From Rana temporaria (lineage: Eukaryota; Chordata; Amphibia; Anura; Ranidae): 64,000 nucleotides of DNA. Positions within the stretch are counted from its first letter, which is position 1. The number at the start of each line of letters is the position of its first letter. The stretch is from assembly GCF_905171775.1 (NCBI RefSeq), contig NC_053490.1, forward strand, positions 82,968,677 to 83,032,676, written 5' to 3'. Positions 58,501 to 64,000 of this stretch are shown here, one piece after another. The translations under genes and the position numbers were made by a program. A model generated the notes under the pieces. It saw only the letters and a program-made list of their open reading frames with translations. It had not been told where the DNA came from and did no database searches.

Positions 58501-59719
58501 GGTCGTTTTTTGTGATGAGTGTAATACAGAGAATGTTTTCCAGTATTTTGAAGTATAAGAGAAAAAAAAAATACTTTTCTAAGCTATGTCTTCATGATTA
58601 TTGAGAACCGGATAAGGGAACAGGAAGTGTCTGTGTTACGACTGCATTAATACAAAGGGCACAAAAATAAACAGGCTGCTGTGACAGAACATTCCTGGCT
58701 TGTTAATGGTAGAAACCACTATATTATTAATGCAATTACATTGCAACAACAATGTAACATATAATATATGGTACACAGGAACTACAGCAAAATACTAAGG
58801 CCTTATTTACTCATTGAACGATACCTATGTGGATTGTTTTATTTTGCGGTTAAATGTAGGAAATACGTACACACCAACAGTTGTGTGCTACCTGCATGAT
58901 CCCCCTCCTCACACACACATTTAAGGTTGACTGCCCCTAGAGACACTGAAAGCAAGGCTGGTCAGAGAGTAAGAAACGGTTTAGACAGTTCCCATGGTGC
59001 ATCAAATTGTCTGCCGTGCGTGCAGTCTCAGGTTCTGTCTGTATTGGTGTGGATGGCATTTCAATAAAGGTGATCCAATTTATCATGTGTCTTGGTGGCA
59101 TGATGGTCTGAAATTGTGATTCTTAGCAGTGATGGATTGGGAAGAAAATATATCGAAACACAAAAATCATAAAAAGGGTTAACCTTGATTTATGTACTTC
59201 ATTTAATTATTTAACCTAAGTCAATATAAATATATTGTGTGCAGTTATTTTTTTAAGGGACATTAATTCTACTACTGCAAAAAGTGGCATTTAAGACATT
59301 TTGCTGTGCATGCTGTTTTAGTTCATAACCTGTTTGGAGGCCTAGCTCAGTTACATTTGTAGCACTACCCCCATGGGAGCCGCTTAAAGATATCTGACCC
59401 CAAAGGTTGCCTTGACTTTGCAAGTCTCTCGACACTTTTGAAACCCTGGGTTCTGACATTTCTGAATGTAATTGTGCTGACACCAAAATATGACACATTC
59501 TTTACTCAGTTTTGCAATTAAACAAATCACAAAAAAGAGTGACGTTGGCAAATATGAAGTTATTAATCCTTGGCACAAATAAGCAGGATCATGAGTAAAG
59601 AGAGCAGCAACTTGTAACCTGAATAAGGCTTATGACCACAGTTAAGAAAAGGGAAGGAGAATGAGCAGCTTTGTGTCAGACTACTGCCCCTTGCCCCCTG
59701 ATGCTACAACCCCACAATG
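58501..59719. other. Gene-free stretch
   Basis: The first tens of bases (GGTCGTTTTTTGTGATGA) look like a decayed Harbinger-type end. The rest is AT-rich without a supported gene. Confidence 0.45.
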
Positions 59720-59727
59720 AACACAGA

Positions 59728-61083
59728 CAGTGGCGTTACTATGGGGGGGGGAGATGTGCGGTCCGCACCCGGGTGACACCCGCTAGAGGGGTGGCACCAG
59801 GGTTCTTTCTGCTAAAACATAGAGGAAGAGAGTTCCACCAACTATGGCGCTGCCCTGTGCTTTCCGCTCACTACTGTCACTTGTAAACACAGAAGCCATG
59901 CTTCTGTGTTTACAAGTGACACAGCGCTCCTGTCCGGCCGGATTCTCAACATCTGTCCACACTCCAGCAGCATCGCTCACTGCTGCCTGTCAAACTAGTG
60001 CCAGGGAGGCAAAGCTTTTGCTAGGCGGCTCCTTCCCCGCTCTGGTGTGTCATACAGGTCATGAGAGGAGCCTAGGCGGAGGGGCAACTCTCTCACTGGA
60101 TTGAGCCGCACTGTATCTGAGGTCTGTGTTCAGAGGGGAGAGCTAAATGTACAGGAAGGGGGGTGGATGTCTGTGCTGGAAGGGGGAACACAGTCCTGTC
60201 CAGGATGGCGATTTGGTGGTGGAACTCTGCACCCTGTACCTCCCTGCACTCTGCACCCTGTACCTACCTGCACCCTGTACCTCCCTGCACTCTGCACCAT
60301 GTACCTACCTGCACCCTGTACCTACCTGCACCCTGTACCTACCTGCACCCTGTACCTACCTGTATCCTCATGCACCCTGTACCTACCTGCACTCTGTACC
60401 TACCTGCACCCTCCTTCACCCTGTACCTCCCTGCACCCTGTACCTAACTGCACCCTGTACCGACCAGCACCCTGTATCTACCTGCACCTTCCTGCACCCT
60501 GTACCTCCCTGCACCCTGTACCTACCTGCACCCCTCCTGCAACCTGTACCTAACTGCACCCTACTGCACCCTGTACCTCCCTGCACTCTGCACCCTGTAT
60601 TTACCTGCATCATGTACCTACTAGCACCCTGCTGCACCCTGTACCTACCTGCACCCACCTGAAATCTACACCCTGTTCCCACCTGCACCCACGTACATAC
60701 TACACCGACCTGAACTCCCACCTGAAGTCTGCACTCTGCATTCACCTGAACTCTGCACCCTACACCCACCTGAACTCTGCATTCTGTATGTTGCACCCTC
60801 ATGGTATTTAACGAGCCCCCCCCCACACCCAGTTGCTGTGGCACGCTCAAAACCCCTACTTGGGGAAAGGTGTGGAGCGTGGTTGAGCTCCTGCACCTTT
60901 TCTCTGAGAAGAATGCCCTGGGTGATACTATCAATTAGCACTGCGGCAGTCTGGGGGGGATTGGGGTGGCATGAGAGGTAGGTCATGCGCTAGCCTGCTC
61001 AGTGCCCTACTGCCTGTCCTGCCGAGGGGGGGTGACACCATGTTTTACCGCACCGGGTGACACCAACTCTAGTGATACCACTG
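59728..61083. mobile_element. hAT-type element with internal minisatellite
   Basis: The 8-bp duplication AACACAGA flanks it (59720-59727 and 61084-61091). The ends are CAGTGGCGTTACTATGG and the complement of CAGTGGTATCACTAGAG. A further subterminal inverted match is GCACCCGGGTGACACC against GGTGTCACCCGGTGC. A 17-bp minisatellite fills the middle. Long frames here follow the repeat and are not genes. Confidence 0.9.
60226..60680. repeat. About 17-bp minisatellite
   Basis: Some two dozen copies of CACCCTGTACCTACCTG with CTCCCTG and ACTCTG variants. Because 17 is not a multiple of three, each frame cycles through the same Pro/Cys/Thr/Tyr/Leu words, which explains the long open frames on both strands. 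Confidence 0.93.
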
Positions 61084-61091
61084 AACACAGA

Positions 61092-62576
61092 CACTCAAGA
61101 ATGTTTCAACAGACTTTGCACAAAATATAATTAAAATACAAACTTGCGCGCTGCTATGCTGGTGATGATGAAGTAAAATTCCAACTGTAAAATACTCTAA
61201 AATAAACTAATAAAAGAACAGCTGCTACCATTCAGTAAGTGAACTCACACGCTAGGAAATAGTTAAAAAGCAATTAATGGTGCGTCTATTCAAAACTATC
61301 AAACAGAAAAATATGCATAAGGAACTCCAAAAGTTTAAACAAAAGTCTAAAAACTTGTGATAATGCTGCAGAAAAATAAATGTCTCTCTTGCTTGTAAAT
61401 AAGTGATGCAATTCGTGCCTCAAATAATGGATGTGCAATCACCTCCACCAATCACTGTTGAGTGAAATGGCCGCTCACCTCAAAAAAAGACCCACCAGGG
61501 CTTATTCAAGCCTTGAGTAATAAAAGAAGATCTTCAGTCATCAGGAACATTCGCTTCAATAATAAAGGACCCACTTTTTCTGTACAAAACGATCCTCAAG
61601 TCTCGCTCAAAATATATATACAAAGTTCATTGCGCAATAACGTTAAAAAAAATATTTATTGTAACATAAAAATGTGCACTCACACTTTCCACATCTTGTA
61701 TTAAATGCAGGTAATATCTCCAAGCTACAAGCTCCTCACCTTTTACTGCTAATTCCGATGTACGAGACACTGGAAGTGATGTCACAAGCTCCACCCAATG
61801 CTTTGCGTACCTTGTCACGTGACTTCTTCAAAGGGATAGCTGCTTAGTGACAAGCGTCGGGATTTAAGAGCCCTGTTGTATATACTGGTAACCTAGGTGA
61901 CCTGTGAATCATTGGGTCATGTTATTAATACAGAAATAACCACTGATAGGGGCTATATTATAAACATTAGCATATTCTACTGATCATTTAGGATGTTCAC
62001 TATGCATTCCTGATTGTAAAGTTTTTATGCAGTTTAACATATTATTGACAAAAAAATGGTGATATAAAATTACTCTGAAATATTATTGCACTAAAAATAT
62101 GACAAGAATCTATAAGTAATACCCTATGCATTCGGCAACATGGTAAATATGAAAATAGAATATAGAATAAAATAAAATGAACAAATAAAAAAAGAGAATA
62201 AAAATGTAAGATAAATATTGGCTAATTTGGCTATTTCAAAAATGAGGCTGTTATAGGATCCAAACGTATAGAAAATGTAAGGAATATTTGAGAAATACAA
62301 TTATAGTATACATATGTATGCAGTACATACCAAAACAATTATATATAAATGCATACAGTATGCACCATAATTCAATAATTAGAGATGAAACAATAAAAGT
62401 CAAAATCAATGTTCTAACCAAAAGACTTTGAAGTCCAAATATCCACTTGGACTCACCTTTACTTAGTTCTTTACTTTATTACTTCCTCTTCAATGAGGTT
62501 TGTATTTATCAAGTGCCCACAATTTCAAACCAGAAGGATCTTTTGCATGACATTGTGCAAAGTGTCTAGATACACT
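61092..62576. other. Gene-free stretch
   Basis: Mostly AT-rich. A segment at 61700-61870 on the minus strand contains TTGAAGAAGTCACGTGAC and GCATTGGGTGGAGC, a repeat style that elsewhere carries a hammerhead-like core. Confidence 0.45.
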
Positions 62577-62866
62577 GGGCCTGATTCTCAAAAGAGATAC
62601 GCAGACTTAACTGCTGTTCAGCCTGCGTATCCCTGTGCCTAACTTTGGAAACGATTCTCAAAAGGCTTTTTCCAAAGTTAGGCAGAAAATCTGACATGTG
62701 TAAGACACTTACACGGTCAGATTTTAGGATGCAGTACCGCATCCGCCACTGGGGGCATTTCTCATTGAAATGCAGCTTTGCGTATGCAAATGAGGACTTA
62801 AGCAGATTTTCAAAGCATTTCAGCACTGTGATTTCTGCGTAAGTTCCGAATTTGCCTGCGCAAAAC
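62577..62866. repeat. Inverted-repeat MITE fragment
   Basis: The left end reads GGGCCTGATTCTCAAAAGAG. The interior has CCTAACTTTGGAAA and TTTCCAAAGTTAGG as an inverted pair, and TACACGGTCAGATTTT / GAAAATCTGACATGTG. The right terminus is not recognisable. Confidence 0.5.
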
Positions 62867-62886
62867 TAGGGCTGGTTTTATAATGT

Positions 62887-63470
62887 GGAAAGTTAGTCAC
62901 ACATTGTAAAGGCCCGTTCCAGCGACGGCATTTGGTATGCATTCCTGAGGGAGAACTCCACGGCAATTTTTAAATTCAAAACCGGCATGGGTTCCCCCCC
63001 AGGAGCATACCAGGCCCTTAGGTCTGGTATGGGTTGTAAGGAGACCCCCCCACGCCGAAAAATTGACGTAGGGGGTCCCCCTACAATCCATACCAGACCC
63101 GTATCCAAAGCACGCTACCCGGCCGGTCAGGAATGGGAGTGGGGACGAGCGAGCGTCCCCCCCCTCCTGAGCCGTGCCAGGCCGCATGCCCTCAACATGG
63201 GGGGGTTGGGTGCTCTGGGGCAGGGGGGCGCACTGCGGGCCCCCCCACCCCAGAGCACCCTGTCCCCATGTCGATGAGGACAGGACCTCTTCCCGACAAC
63301 CCTTGCCATTGGTTGTCGGGGTCTGCGGGCGGGGGCTTATCGGAATCTGGGAGTCCCCTTTAATAAGGGGGCCCCCAGATACCGGCCCCCCACCCTAAGT
63401 GAAAGGATATGGGGTACATCGTACCCCTATCCATTCACCTGGAGGCAAAAAGTAAAAGTTAGTAAACACA
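62887..63470. repeat. Dispersed GC-rich repeat shared with 26.2 kb
   Basis: AGGGGTACGATGTACCCCAT and GATAAGCCCCCGCCCGCAGA (minus strand) match AGGTACAATGTACCCCATTA and GATAAGCCCCCAGCCCGCAG near 26150-26250. It also contains TCTGGTATGGGTTGTAAGG-type sequence twice in opposite directions. Non-coding. Confidence 0.65.
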
Positions 63471-63534
63471 CAACACAAGGCTTTTTAAAATAATTTATTT
63501 TTCAGCTCCGGATGCCCCCCCTGTCTTCGTTATT

Positions 63535-63670
63535 AGCTCAATTACCAGGGGGGGCTTCTTCTTCCACTCTCCGGGGGTCTTCTCCGCTCTCCGGGGGGGG
63601 TTTCTTCTTCCGCTCTCCGGGGGGGGCTTCTCCGGACTCCGGGGGGCTTCTTCCATCGTCTCCCCTCTTC
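63535..63670. repeat. Short GC-rich tandem repeat
   Basis: Repeated CTCTCCGGGGGGGGCTTCTTC-like units (shortened or lengthened by G-runs). Non-coding. Confidence 0.75.
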
Positions 63671-63884
63671 CGCTGTTGACTCGGCGAACCCCGGTTCTTC
63701 TGCAGCTCTCCGGTGCCTTCTTCTTCAGCGCTGGCTGCCTGCTATGTTTGTGTGTTAGCTCAATTAGTAACAGGCAGCCGGCGCGGTCTTCTGTGACGTC
63801 AGGGTCTTCTGTTCTTCTCTCTTCCGATGTTGACTCGTCGCCTGTTGTCGCTGTAATGATGGAAGCGCGCCTTGCATCACATTT

Positions 63885-64000
63885 ATATAGGCATCACCGT
63901 CCCATCATGCTCCGGCAGGTACCCACGTGGTGGGTGCACGTGGGTAGGCACCCACCACGTGGGTACCTACCGGAGCATGATGGGACGGTGATGCCTATAT
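63885..64000. repeat. Long hairpin reaching the window end
   Basis: The arms are 63885-63936 and 63949-64000, about 52 bp each with one mismatch, around a 12-bp centre. The left arm begins ATATAGGCATCACCGTCCCA and the right arm is its complement. The right edge is cut by the window, so the palindrome may be longer. Confidence 0.92.

Noticed and set aside
60147..60662. Long open frames of Pro/Cys/Thr/Tyr/Leu repeats on both strands
   Set aside because: They follow the 17-bp minisatellite, which is open in several frames at once. No domain and no splice or start context.
1..64000. tRNA, rRNA or a host protein gene
   Set aside because: I looked for tRNA-like A and B boxes in a cloverleaf context, rRNA sequence and recognisable host exons and found none that I could support.

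Overview
This window looks like nuclear DNA of a vertebrate, most likely an amphibian and probably a ranid-type frog. It is AT-rich, intron-bearing and non-bacterial, and it is packed with DNA-transposon derivatives of styles I associate with frog genomes: TTAACCACTT-ended piggyBac-type elements, GGGCCAGATTCAC-ended inverted-repeat elements, GCCT/GAGCC..TTCACAC elements and TGCCGCGTACACACC Harbinger ends. I recognise no host protein-coding gene, tRNA or rRNA. All convincing coding sequence belongs to mobile elements.

The main content is two complete, structurally intact PIF/Harbinger transposons at 10735-18031 (3-bp duplication TTA) and 46022-54532 (duplication TAA). Each carries the same three spliced genes in the same order and orientation: a MADF/BESS-like protein on the minus strand, a Myb/SANT-like protein on the plus strand transcribed divergently from it, and a HARBI1-type DDE transposase on the minus strand. 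Intron number and phase agree gene by gene. No frameshift or premature stop is visible in any of the six reconstructed reading frames. Both transposase genes have a CRE-like site beside a TATA box. A third, degenerate Harbinger-like element (6596-9640) holds a NAIF1-type Myb gene broken by frameshifts and perhaps a remnant of its transposase.

The rest is a layered set of non-autonomous elements. At least six hAT-type elements have exact 8-bp duplications (22161, 25744, 34673, 38452, 57584 and 59728), and four of them carry minisatellites inside. piggyBac-type TTAA elements recur throughout (2359, 23308, 35054, 35748, 40085, 41044 and 42813, plus fragments). Small 3-bp-duplication elements are common (4168, 19669, 20692, 24977, 32427, 37196, 37684 and 41741). 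Tc1/mariner relics lie at 29530 and 43672, and a pogo/Tigger-like short element lies at 55897. Several insertions are nested so cleanly that the empty site can be read from the flanks (20521-20972, 35054-37027 and 40958-42404).

Three further structures stand out. One is a 281-bp inverted repeat (27685-27965 and 28480-28760), identical by eye, with a hammerhead-ribozyme-like core at its inner edges. The second is a long hairpin at the window's right edge (63885-64000). The third is a conserved divergent promoter shared by the two Harbinger elements. Gene-free stretches are listed as such.
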